From assembly GCF_028728065.1 (NCBI RefSeq), contig NZ_CP117811.1:2108001-2172000 (forward strand): a stretch of DNA of 64,000 bases. The letters run 5' to 3'. The DNA is from Lentisphaera profundi. GTDB taxonomy: Bacteria > Verrucomicrobiota > Lentisphaeria > Lentisphaerales > Lentisphaeraceae. The notes under the pieces were generated by a model. The model saw only the letters and a list, made by a program, of their open reading frames with translations. It was not told the DNA's origin and searched no databases. Positions 52,811-61,501 of this stretch are shown piece by piece; position 1 is the stretch's first letter; the number at the start of each line of letters is the position of its first letter. A program made the position numbers and the translations under genes.

Positions 52811-53010
52811 ACATCATAAATCCTTTACTTGGCTTTGCCATTTTACTTGGTCTTACCATTGAAACTGTATAAAAGTGACAGTCTTTGACTAAAGTAAGCA
52901 AGAATTAATTAAATAATAAAGCCATTGTCATCTTCTAAGTATCAGCTGTGAATGTCGGGAAAGTAAGTGAGTGAGATTTCTAATTCGACTTAAAGACTTG
53001 TTACTTTTCC

Positions 53011-53072
53011 AAAAAAAACGGGCGATAAAATTTCTTGTATGTGGTGTCATGCCAAGAAATTTTAGAGCCCGT
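53011..53072 (-). terminator. Strong intrinsic terminator of the nag operon
   Basis: 53018-53072 forms ACGGGC-(ga)-TAAAATTTCTTG with CAAGAAATTTTA-(ga)-GCCCGT, 18 pairs with a small symmetric internal loop and a 15-nt apical loop, followed on the minus strand by eight Ts. It lies 40 bp past the nagB stop (53112). The rest of the 300-bp gap shows no gene. Confidence 0.85.
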
Positions 53073-53111
53073 AAAAGTTTGATCTAGAGGATCAGTTTTT
53101 TGCTAAACACA

Positions 53112-53906
53112 CTAACTTAGTGAGTGATAGACCTGCCACTCGGGTTCATTTTCGAATATGCGGTGATAATATTCTTTGCCCTCGAGTTCTTCTGCTGCAT
53201 CTTCATCGCAGATAATGACGCAGTGGGGGTGCAATTGTAATGCCGAAGCGGAGATCATGGAGGTAATCGGGCCTTCCACTGCTTTGGCTAAAATTTTAGC
53301 TTTGGATTTACCTGTGGCTAAAAGGATGATTTTTTTAGCATCCAAAATCGTTCCTACGCCCATGGTTAAAGCTCGGCGTGGCATTTCGGCTGGATCATCA
53401 AACAAAGGACCATTCTGTTCCAGAGTAATTGGTGCCAAAGCCTTCTCGCGCGTTCTTGATGCAAGGGAAGATAAGGGTTCATTGAAACCAATATGTCCCG
53501 TATTGCCGATTCCTAATAACTGGATATCAATACCACCCTTATCGAGAATTTTGTTTTCATATTGCTGACAAGCTTCAGCTAAATCCGGCGCTACGCCATT
53601 GGGTAAATAAGTTTCTTCTAGATTGATATTTATTTTGCTAAATAAAAGATCATTCATGTAATAACGATAGGACTGTGTATGCTCTGCGGCTAAACCCACG
53701 TACTCATCTAAATTGAAGGTCGCACAACGAGAAAAATCGGCTTCCCCTGCTTGGTACCTTTTGACGATATTGGAGTATAAATTCTCCATTGTCCGGCCAG
53801 TCGCTAAGCCCAACACACTATCTTTTTTAGATTGTACCGCATCACAAATTAATCGTGCGGTAAGGTCCGTTGCGGCTTGCGCATCTTTTTGTATAATAAC
53901 TTCCAT
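53112..53906 (-). CDS. nagB: Glucosamine-6-phosphate deaminase
   Basis: 264 residues, usual length. It converts glucosamine-6-P to fructose-6-P and ammonia in the cytoplasm. Sequence landmarks: VLGLATGRTMENLYS (phosphate-binding), FNLDEYVGL (D67, catalytic enolisation), YMNDLLFSKININ, QLLGIGNTGHIGFNEP (H138 ring-opening His; Thr stands where E. coli has Asp141, as other non-Asp residues do in many bacterial enzymes), then SRTREKALAP and LTMGVGTILDAKKIILLATG. The allosteric GlcNAc-6-P site is not judged. It starts 9 bp after the PIG-L stop and is the last gene before a strong terminator. Identification is secure. Confidence 0.95.
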   Translation of the reverse strand: MEVIIQKDAQAATDLTARLICDAVQSKKDSVLGLATGRTMENLYSNIVKRYQAGEADFSRCATFNLDEYVGLAAEHTQSYRYYMNDLLFSKININLEETYLPNGVAPDLAEACQQYENKILDKGGIDIQLLGIGNTGHIGFNEPLSSLASRTREKALAPITLEQNGPLFDDPAEMPRRALTMGVGTILDAKKIILLATGKSKAKILAKAVEGPITSMISASALQLHPHCVIICDEDAAEELEGKEYYHRIFENEPEWQVYHSLS

Positions 53907-53915
53907 AATTTTCTC

Positions 53916-54764
53916 CTAAGACATCGCGTCTAATTTATTGGCAACATCGTTTTGAAAGCGCTGAATCGCTGCGCCCACATACTCACTGATTGATAAGTCT
54001 TCATCTTCAATCAAAGGACTTAAATCCATACCAAAGTTCATCGAATCACAAGAATCTACTGCGTGTGAGGCAAAATAAGTAGCATTGGCAACACGACGTC
54101 CGACTGTCGCCAAATCGTAGCGTTTACCACCACTCACTTGTGAATCAAAAACCGCAATCAATGCTTGAGCAATATGCGGGTATTGATCCGTGGGAAGAAC
54201 AACTTTTTCATCGTCCATCATCCAATCTAAATCGCGCCAAACTTCACAGCCGTAAACTTTCTTTGGGCGTTGCTCTTTGGGCAGTGAACGAATCGCTTCT
54301 ATGGCACGCAACATGGTCGCTACATGGGTATCGTGCTTATCCGCAGGGTTGTGAAGGTAAACGACTTCTGGCTGAGCCGTCTCTAAAATTTTGCGCAGTT
54401 CGCAAACAGTATTTTTATTGGCAGCATCCTTAATTTCTGAGCTCGGATAAGCCAGTTGGATTTGTGCTGAAAAATTACCTAAGCTCGCAGCTTTATTCTG
54501 CTCATCACGGCGTATCGCCTGCATTTCTTCATCACTAAACGCGGCATAATTTCCCGTGCGTGGACTACCTGAACCATTGGATAAAATAACACTACTGAAA
54601 TTCAGATCTTTTTTACCAAAGCATTCTGCTATGCCATTGTAGGCCAAAATTTCAGTATCATCCTGGTGAGCCACGATTGCTAAATGAGTCGTACTTGCGA
54701 GTGCGCTATCAAAGTCTTTTCCCGAGGGAATATACGAACTTGCTTTTGCTTGAATAAATTCCAT
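53916..54764 (-). CDS. PIG-L/LmbE deacetylase, candidate amino-sugar(-phosphate) deacetylase
   Basis: 282 residues, no signal. IVAHQDDTEILAYNGI has the zinc motif A-H-x-D-D-x-E and HNPADKHDTHV the third-ligand motif with the usual H-x-x-H. Located between an ROK sugar kinase (8 bp upstream) and nagB (9 bp downstream), all co-directional. The common amidohydrolase GlcNAc-6-P deacetylase (NagA) is not seen in the window. I infer that this PIG-L performs the deacetylation that converts GlcNAc-6-P to GlcN-6-P, or acts on free GlcNAc. PIG-L domains fused to or paired with NagB-like proteins are known in Bacteroidetes-type genomes, which fits. Confidence 0.85.
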   Translation of the reverse strand: MEFIQAKASSYIPSGKDFDSALASTTHLAIVAHQDDTEILAYNGIAECFGKKDLNFSSVILSNGSGSPRTGNYAAFSDEEMQAIRRDEQNKAASLGNFSAQIQLAYPSSEIKDAANKNTVCELRKILETAQPEVVYLHNPADKHDTHVATMLRAIEAIRSLPKEQRPKKVYGCEVWRDLDWMMDDEKVVLPTDQYPHIAQALIAVFDSQVSGGKRYDLATVGRRVANATYFASHAVDSCDSMNFGMDLSPLIEDEDLSISEYVGAAIQRFQNDVANKLDAMS

Positions 54765-54772
54765 AATAAATC

Positions 54773-56161
54773 CTAGTTTATAGGTGCTAAGCTGGCGGCT
54801 GTTACTGCTTGGCCATGACGCTTATCAGTTTCGTTGGGAATGTGGAAACTCACTGTTTTTGATAATTCCGGAAATTCTAAATCTAAGACTTCACGCGCTT
54901 TTTCCAAAATGATTTCACCGCCTTCACCAGAAGTAACACGACCTAAAATCAATAAATTATCCATTTCGTAAAATTCTCCGTAATGAGGAATACTATAGCC
55001 TAAGTAAGCTCCTATAGTTTCATAAATTTTACGGGCTCGGGGATCATTGGCTTTCATCAATTTTTGAACTTCTTTGAGTTGCTCAGGAAAGGGCATTCCC
55101 TTTTCGAATTCTAAGCCGGCTGCAGGTGCTAAACGCGCTACTGCTTGCTGAGAGAAAAACTGTACGCCACAACCTTCGTCACCTGACCATTCATCTACAG
55201 GACCATTTTCTCTGTAGTCTACTGGTGCAAAAGCTAGTTCATTGAGCCAACCAGTGATTTTTGCGTCTTTATCGACATAACCCACTGCTTCACTCGTGCC
55301 CATTGCCAAACCCATGCATGGTGTGACTCCACAACTTTGAGCACCATTGAGTGCGGTTACATCGCCATCATTGACCACTACAATTGGAACATCCCACTCT
55401 GCCTTAAGGTCAATGAAGATATTTTTAACTTTTGAATCAAAGTCTTCTTCGGGAATACCGCGAAAGAGTGAGGCTATTTTCACTTGGTTATCTAAGTAAA
55501 CACCCGCTGCACTACCGCCAATGGCATCCACCCGTGGCAATTTTGCTGCTGCACGGCGAATAGAATCTTTTATACCTTCTAAATGCCAAGCTGGATCATT
55601 TTGGAAATAAGGGTCCCATTCGACTTCTTCGGTATGTACAACTTTACCATCAATTGTCGCAGAACACTTCCTATCCGAACCGCCTAAGTCAAATCCTACG
55701 CGACAACCATCTGTATAGCCACCTAAAGACTGAGCATTGCCACTAGATTTGGGAACATCTGCTAATTCGCAGTGAATAAACTCGAGTTCACTTCCATAAA
55801 TCTTTTCACCAATGAGTTCATTATCAAATTTGCGCTCACCGCAAGCTGAATAAGTATTTTTGATTGTCTCAAACAATTCCTTGGGCCCAGCAATGTGAAT
55901 TTGATTGCCACCCACCATCCACAACATCGCCTTCAAAAAACGCTCAACAAATTGTTGATTAAGCGCTTTGTTCTCATCGCTATGCTCTAAAATATCTTCG
56001 CTAATGGTAAAGACCGTGCCATTGCTTTGAGCTAAGGCCATGGCAAAACCTACACTCGCTTCACTAGAAACTTTTTTTCGAAATGCCTGATTCCATAAAT
56101 AGGCCGGACGGTATGCTGGATCCAAGTCCAAAGTGATTTTTTGCTCTATGTTCAAACTCAT
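54773..56161 (-). CDS. ROK-type sugar kinase
   Basis: 462 residues from ATG 56161 (GGAG 7 bp upstream); a TTG four codons earlier is an alternative. Longer than a normal 300-residue ROK kinase because of an N-terminal extension of about 150 residues. The actin-fold core has phosphate-1 CRVGFDLGGSDRKCSATIDG, AIGGSAAGVYLDNQ, VVVNDGDVTALNGA with the catalytic Asp, and MGLAMGTSEAVGYVDKDAKI. The usual ROK zinc motif is absent. First gene of the kinase-PIG-L-NagB operon, so GlcNAc or glucosamine phosphorylation is the inferred activity. No palindrome of the main family is obvious upstream. Confidence 0.82.
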   Translation of the reverse strand: MSLNIEQKITLDLDPAYRPAYLWNQAFRKKVSSEASVGFAMALAQSNGTVFTISEDILEHSDENKALNQQFVERFLKAMLWMVGGNQIHIAGPKELFETIKNTYSACGERKFDNELIGEKIYGSELEFIHCELADVPKSSGNAQSLGGYTDGCRVGFDLGGSDRKCSATIDGKVVHTEEVEWDPYFQNDPAWHLEGIKDSIRRAAAKLPRVDAIGGSAAGVYLDNQVKIASLFRGIPEEDFDSKVKNIFIDLKAEWDVPIVVVNDGDVTALNGAQSCGVTPCMGLAMGTSEAVGYVDKDAKITGWLNELAFAPVDYRENGPVDEWSGDEGCGVQFFSQQAVARLAPAAGLEFEKGMPFPEQLKEVQKLMKANDPRARKIYETIGAYLGYSIPHYGEFYEMDNLLILGRVTSGEGGEIILEKAREVLDLEFPELSKTVSFHIPNETDKRHGQAVTAASLAPIN

Positions 56162-56330
56162 GAGTTTCTCCAATTAGGGTTAATTGAGCTAAACATAAGG
56201 AGTGCAGGACATGATTACAATGACATTTTTTTGACATTGTGTATCACAATATTGATATTTCGTGAAGAGTTTAAACTTAGTCAGTGATTCTCACTCATTT
56301 CTTCACTTGAACCACAAGTTCAAACAAAAA

Positions 56331-57146
56331 TCATTGCTGCTTACGGTCGCTCAATTTCTGTGCAAAGAGCCATTTTAAAAAATCCTGTTCCGGGTCACAA
56401 TCATCACTTGTCACTTGACTTGTACTGCCCTCTTCTCCGGGGATGAATTTATCCGAAACTCCGTGATTCCCATCTTTCCAAGTCGTTAATTTCATATTGC
56501 CATCAAGACTTTTTAGCTCGTCAAAAAGCACGAGTACCTTTGCATAAGGGCAAGTTTTGTCCTTCTCACCATGAAAAGTCCAAATGGGAATATTCTTTAT
56601 TTTCTTCGCATCTATAAATTTCTCTGTGGATTTAAGCCCCGTTGCTGCCGAAGGCGCCGCGGCGGCAAAATAGTTTTGGTCCAATTGAATAAAAATAAAG
56701 GTGCCATGCCCACCCATTGAGTGACCTAAGACATAAATCCGGTCCTGATCAACATTTTTCATGCTCGCAATTATTGCTTTAACACTTTTTAAATCTGCCT
56801 CATCCCATAAGTCCGTACTTTGAGGCGCTAAGACATAAGCGGGATATTCACTTCTAATTTTTTCATCCGCTAATTGAGCATTCCAGGGCTTGAGTTGTTT
56901 ACGATTATCGCTACCCCTTCCCCCTGCACCATGAAGAGAGACAATGATCGGATATTTTTTACTGCTATCAAAATTCAATGGTGACATCAAACGATAAGAG
57001 ACTCCATCCATTTTCTGTTCTTCATATACTTGTAAGCCACTCGCCAACCCTTTCTTTACGCTCTTCTTTTTCGCTGCTAATAAATCCCTTTGAGTCATCA
57101 AAGAAATAAGACAAAATACCGCTAAAAATAATTTAAAATGATTCAT
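56331..57146 (-). CDS. Secreted esterase/prolyl-oligopeptidase-like alpha/beta hydrolase
   Basis: 271 residues from ATG 57146 (AAAGGG upstream), giving a signal peptide ending DLLAAK. The catalytic triad is visible: YPIIVSLHGAGGRGSDNRKQ (oxyanion), DRIYVLGHSMGGHGTFIFIQ (Ser nucleophile), TFHGEKDKTCPYAK (Asp) and WKDGNHGVSDKFIP (His). This is the phospholipase/carboxylesterase (poly-3-hydroxybutyrate or feruloyl esterase-like) type that PVC bacteria secrete. A basic tract KKKSVKKG follows the signal. Single gene; a short palindrome TTGAAC-cacaa-GTTCAA lies past its stop at 56307-56323. Confidence 0.88.
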   Translation of the reverse strand: MNHFKLFLAVFCLISLMTQRDLLAAKKKSVKKGLASGLQVYEEQKMDGVSYRLMSPLNFDSSKKYPIIVSLHGAGGRGSDNRKQLKPWNAQLADEKIRSEYPAYVLAPQSTDLWDEADLKSVKAIIASMKNVDQDRIYVLGHSMGGHGTFIFIQLDQNYFAAAAPSAATGLKSTEKFIDAKKIKNIPIWTFHGEKDKTCPYAKVLVLFDELKSLDGNMKLTTWKDGNHGVSDKFIPGEEGSTSQVTSDDCDPEQDFLKWLFAQKLSDRKQQ

Positions 57147-57444
57147 AAATAAGCCCTTTGTTAATTGTATGCTTATGAATACTACGAATGTCCACAAGCA
57201 GATATAACAGCTTTTACTTAGAAGTGATGATTTTTGTATTAAAGGTCCCGTAATTTATTGTCCATACACTGTAGATGAATTTCGTTCTGCAAATTCACCG
57301 CTTCAGACATAAATAATCATCTGAGCTTTAAATGAACCAACGACAGTATTGTTTAAAAAGTCGCACACTCATAATTTATAATTGGAAGCAGGTTCAGGAC
57401 GCTAAAGCATTAGCGATGTTTAAATCATAAATTGGAGGTCCATA

Positions 57445-58131
57445 ATGAAGATTTTAATCAGTAGTATTATAAGTTTATTTATTAGCAGTTGCATTTCACA
57501 AAGTACACCCGGTGAATTGATTGTTACCGAATATGATATAGCCAAACATAAACACCTTTTAATGGATGTGGATTATCATAAAATTACTAAATTAGAAAAT
57601 GAGATTAATGATCGTAGTAATCGTGGCGATTCAGTTCACTATTATTTAGAATCAATAACTATGGATCACCTCAACAAAAAAAAGTTTTTATATAAAAAAA
57701 TAAATGCTGAAATAAGTAGTTATAAACAACTCTCTTTTATGGATATAAATGATTCAATTAATCTTTTAGTCTCGGAATATAAAGAACAAGATGAACTTGA
57801 CTATTCAAAAGCCTTACACATATTCAGGCAAAATATAACTAACTACCATAAAAATGATGACATTATCATTTTTAATATTAGTCGGGACTCATTTTATAAG
57901 AGTAACAATGAAACTAATACTTTTTGTATCATGCAGGCATTTGATGAGATTAATCACAATGTGTTATTAATTGAAATTAATAATGACAAACAATCTAAAT
58001 ACTGGGTACACTACAAAAATCTATTTGATGGAATTATGACCAAAAGAAATTTAAGTTACTCCTCTTCTGGATGGCTAAAACTTAGTAAAGACTCTTTTCA
58101 AAACACTCGCTATTACTCCACTCTGCCATGA
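57445..58131 (+). CDS. Lipoprotein of unknown function
   Basis: 228 residues, lipobox LFISSC (MKILISSIISLFISSCISQS). The rest is rich in Lys, Asn, Ile, Tyr and Ser, reflecting the AT-rich DNA from here to the right edge. I see no domain; DEINHNVLLIEINNDKQSKY is a possible beta-strand pair. GGAGGT gives a strong ribosome site. It lies between a divergent esterase and the STAND-like fusion. It may be restricted to close relatives; function unknown. Confidence 0.75.
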   Translation: MKILISSIISLFISSCISQSTPGELIVTEYDIAKHKHLLMDVDYHKITKLENEINDRSNRGDSVHYYLESITMDHLNKKKFLYKKINAEISSYKQLSFMDINDSINLLVSEYKEQDELDYSKALHIFRQNITNYHKNDDIIIFNISRDSFYKSNNETNTFCIMQAFDEINHNVLLIEINNDKQSKYWVHYKNLFDGIMTKRNLSYSSSGWLKLSKDSFQNTRYYSTLP

Positions 58132-58245
58132 TTTCCATAAGCTATTCCCCGGCTTTGTCCATCGTTGAAGTCATATCAAATAAGTACCTACCAAAAACTG
58201 GCCAATCAAAATTAAATCTATATTTTAAACACTTATACTAATATG

Positions 58246-58286
58246 ACAGCTAAAAACAGCTAAAAACAGCCTAAAAACAACATAAA
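58246..58286. repeat. Short tandem repeat ACAGCTAAAA
   Basis: ACAGCTAAAA at 58246-58255 and 58256-58265, then ACAGCCTAAAA and a decayed ACAACATAAA, in tandem. It lies about 110 bp upstream of the regulator gene at 58394 and could be a binding-site array or a slippage repeat. Confidence 0.6.
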
Positions 58287-58393
58287 GTAAACAAATAAGT
58301 AGGATTCTATCTCCACAGGCTTTATTATAATAAATATTAAATCATTTCTCAAGTGATAGTGTTTCATCTCAAATTATTTAACGCGGGCTATGC

Positions 58394-61300
58394 ATGGATT
58401 TTGACGGTAGAATAAGCCTTAATGGCGAACAAATAAAAAAACACCGATTAAAACAATGCCTAAGTCGAGATATGTTTTCATCCAAAAGCCAACAGATGGG
58501 TTGTTACTTATCTGTTTCAACTTTAAAAAGAGCTGAGGCTGGAAGTAAAATTTATTATCGTACGGCTCAAGACATTGCCTCTATTTTAAAAGTCAGCTTA
58601 GATGAACTGAAAAAAATAAGTACCACACAGCCAGAAACCCAAACTGCAATAACCGTATTATCCAGAGATGAACAAATCCATAGAGCATCCTCTACTCTAG
58701 GCCGAGTAAAATCAGAACACAAAGGTAGTATCATTTTCATCCAAGGTGAACCAGGGATTGGAAAGTCTCACTTCATACATAGGGTCACAGAACAAGCTAA
58801 AGAATTAGGATTTATCAATTTCCGACTTCCTATTTATGATGGAGTGACAAGCAAAAGGCAAATCCTTCAAGATTTAATTCGAAAATTCATCGATCACTCC
58901 AACACTAACACCTTAAAATGTAGTAAATGTCATAACAAAATAATTAATTATGATGAGAACTATAATTATACCCAGTGCTTAGAATGTTTTACACTCAGAA
59001 CAAGACTGAACGAAAAGGAAAAAACAACTTTATTCATACTGTTTGGCAAAACTGCTCACAAAGACAAGCCAATCACTTACAAAGAAACTCAAATAAACGA
59101 ATTAAATTTGCTTTTCTCATTAATCAAAAATCTTGATGAACCTATAAATATTATACTTGAAGACATTCATTGGGCTTCGACAGAAATCATAAGTATCATA
59201 CAGAATCTAACTCATGAAGCACGGTATTATCCGCTAATACTCATCCTATCCAGTCGATTAATCAACAGCCCATTATATCAAATCTGGAATAATACCGTCC
59301 TTAACACTCCTTTGGAATTATTTAATCTTTGCCCTCTGAATAAACACGAATTAAGTGAAATGATCGATGACAATAAAAAAATCTCAAGAAAAACCCAAGA
59401 AACATATATAGACCTTTCGAACGGCAACCCTCTGTTTTTTAGATTTTTATTAGAAATGCAAGCCAAACAAAGCGACTGTAAATTACCAAATACCTTAAAC
59501 TCCTTAGTTAAGCAACAACTATCTCTACTAAGCCATCCACAAATATACTTTTTACGCTACACATCAGCACTAGGTCACGAGTTTGATCTCACTGAAGTAG
59601 AGCAGATTCCCCAAATACAAAAACTCAATCTAACTAGACTAATAGAATACAATTTTTTTGTAAAAAAAGGCAACAACATCTATGAGTTCCACCATGATTT
59701 GATACGACAAAGCATCTATCAAAACATGCCCGAAGAAGTCAAAATCAAGATTCACGATTCGGCTGCCTTGTTCTATCAAAATAAAGATCAAACAAAGCTA
59801 GCATTACATTTGCGCAAAGCTAAAAAAATATACCAGGCGAAAGAGGCTATAAGAAAACTGGCTCTCTGCCTATACGAAAAGCACGATTACTCTGAGGCTC
59901 TGAATCAAGTGGACATTGCCTTAGCACTTCCTGGTGAAAAAAATCTATACTCATTATATTATATGAAGGGCGTTCTTCTTAAAATTCTTGACCTGCCAGC
60001 TAAAGCTACTCAATACCTTAAAAAGGCATTACGTCAATCAAACACTAATCAAAAGAAACTACAAATACACCTAGAACTTACCGAGATCTATGCGGTAAAT
60101 CAACGTTTTAAACTTTCGCATGATTTTTTATCAAAAGCAAAAAGCTTTTTATCTGGAGCAGAAAGTGATGAGGATAGAAGCAATATAGAAAAATATACTA
60201 CTTACCTAAAAAAATGTACCTACTCACTAAATAGCAATCTACAAAAAATCAACTATCAACAGTCTCAAGCCTTTAAAACCAGCATTCAAAATTTTAATGA
60301 TTTACCTAGGCTTAGCACAAAAAGTGAACTTAAAAAAGATCATAAAGTCGCTTTACTACACTCTACCAGTGGTTTTTTAAAGGAACACGAAGAAGGGGTG
60401 CTCAAAGCCTCTATCATGGCCTTTGATGAAATCAATAAAAACGGAGGACTATTAGATCATCAGATCACCTATGAGATATTTGATGGCCAATCAAATGAGC
60501 ATATTTTTCGGAAACAAGCAAAAAACATAATCTACAACCATCACCTAACTAGTATTTTTGGTTGCTCTACTTCTCCAACTCGCAAACAGGTAAAGACAAT
60601 AGTGGAAGACAGCAATAATCTGCTTATCTACCCCTTTCACTATGAAGGCTTAGAGTCATCAGAAAATATTATTTATACTGGCCCGACCTCCAGCCTCCAA
60701 GCTTCACCTATAATAGATTGGTTATTCGACATAATTAAACCCCATTCCTTCTATTTTATAGGTTCAGATTATATATATCCTGTAGTTACTAATGAAATAT
60801 TAAAAGACTCAATAAGTATCTATAAGGGTGATTTAATTGGAGAAGATTATCTGCCTATTGGTGCTACAGATTTCCAAAATATCATTAATAAACTTCAAGA
60901 CACAAAGCCTGACGTTATTATTTTGACTTTAGCTTCAGTTGAAAGCAACAAAGCTTTTTTAAAGCAATATCATGAGTCAACATACGCTCAAAAAAATAAC
61001 ACCATAATAGTATCCCTTGTGTTATCAGATAGTGACATCATCCACATACCCATTGACCATTGTCGAGGTATTTACGGAATCTTTAGTTACTTTCAAAATA
61101 ACAATATCTATAGCAATGATGATTTCATACAAAGCTTCAAATTAAAATATGGCAAAAATGAAAGAGTTGGCGGTTATATGGAATCCGCTTACGTGGGCGT
61201 TAAACTTTGGGCTAAAGCTATACAAAAATGCCAATCTTTTGAACCCAATAAAATAACACAAGCAATTAAAGGCTTATCTTATTATGGGCCTGGAGGGATA

Positions 61301-61501
61301 GCATACATTGATGAGGAAAATCAACATATCTGGAGACACACACACATTGCTCAGGTTGGTAGTGATGGAGAATTCCATATTAAGTGGTCTTCAGAACAAC
61401 CGACACCCCCTACCCCCTACCCCTTATCTAGACCTGAAAGTGAATGGAATACATTTCTACAAAAATCTAAAGCACGTTGGGATGGAGGCTGGGGAATATA
61501 A
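58394..61501 (+). CDS. HTH-ATPase(STAND-like)-TPR-UrtA-like ligand domain fusion, putative cytoplasmic sensor
   Basis: 1,035 residues, no signal peptide or membrane segment. Order of parts: residues about 8-75 Xre-like helix-turn-helix (SVSTLKRAEAGSKIYYRTAQ; DIASILKVSLDELKK); 85-420 AAA/STAND-type ATPase with Walker A GEPGIGKSHF (118-127) and Walker B IILEDIHW (253-260); inside it a four-Cys zinc-ribbon-like insert C176, C179, C195, C198; 430-620 TPR-like helices (KAREAI-type pairs, e.g. YMKGVLLKILDLPAKATQYL); 645-1015 a periplasmic-binding domain close to UrtA/AmiC: KVALLHSTSGFLKEHEEGVL, IFGCSTSPTRKQVK, YPFHYEGLESSENIIYTGP, GSDYIYPVVTNEIL, GATDFQNIINKLQDTKPDVI and NQHIWRHTHIAQVG. UrtA is normally an exported urea-binding protein; here it is inside the cell and joined to DNA binding and ATPase parts. 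I infer a one-component sensor that binds a urea/amide-like ligand. Convergent with the amine oxidase, stops abutting. Confidence 0.85.
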   Translation: MDFDGRISLNGEQIKKHRLKQCLSRDMFSSKSQQMGCYLSVSTLKRAEAGSKIYYRTAQDIASILKVSLDELKKISTTQPETQTAITVLSRDEQIHRASSTLGRVKSEHKGSIIFIQGEPGIGKSHFIHRVTEQAKELGFINFRLPIYDGVTSKRQILQDLIRKFIDHSNTNTLKCSKCHNKIINYDENYNYTQCLECFTLRTRLNEKEKTTLFILFGKTAHKDKPITYKETQINELNLLFSLIKNLDEPINIILEDIHWASTEIISIIQNLTHEARYYPLILILSSRLINSPLYQIWNNTVLNTPLELFNLCPLNKHELSEMIDDNKKISRKTQETYIDLSNGNPLFFRFLLEMQAKQSDCKLPNTLNSLVKQQLSLLSHPQIYFLRYTSALGHEFDLTEVEQIPQIQKLNLTRLIEYNFFVKKGNNIYEFHHDLIRQSIYQNMPEEVKIKIHDSAALFYQNKDQTKLALHLRKAKKIYQAKEAIRKLALCLYEKHDYSEALNQVDIALALPGEKNLYSLYYMKGVLLKILDLPAKATQYLKKALRQSNTNQKKLQIHLELTEIYAVNQRFKLSHDFLSKAKSFLSGAESDEDRSNIEKYTTYLKKCTYSLNSNLQKINYQQSQAFKTSIQNFNDLPRLSTKSELKKDHKVALLHSTSGFLKEHEEGVLKASIMAFDEINKNGGLLDHQITYEIFDGQSNEHIFRKQAKNIIYNHHLTSIFGCSTSPTRKQVKTIVEDSNNLLIYPFHYEGLESSENIIYTGPTSSLQASPIIDWLFDIIKPHSFYFIGSDYIYPVVTNEILKDSISIYKGDLIGEDYLPIGATDFQNIINKLQDTKPDVIILTLASVESNKAFLKQYHESTYAQKNNTIIVSLVLSDSDIIHIPIDHCRGIYGIFSYFQNNNIYSNDDFIQSFKLKYGKNERVGGYMESAYVGVKLWAKAIQKCQSFEPNKITQAIKGLSYYGPGGIAYIDEENQHIWRHTHIAQVGSDGEFHIKWSSEQPTPPTPYPLSRPESEWNTFLQKSKARWDGGWGI

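Noticed and set aside
57241-57444. Riboswitch or small RNA upstream of the lipoprotein
   Set aside because: Only a very small GCTAA-agca-TTAGC hairpin is visible; no known riboswitch core.
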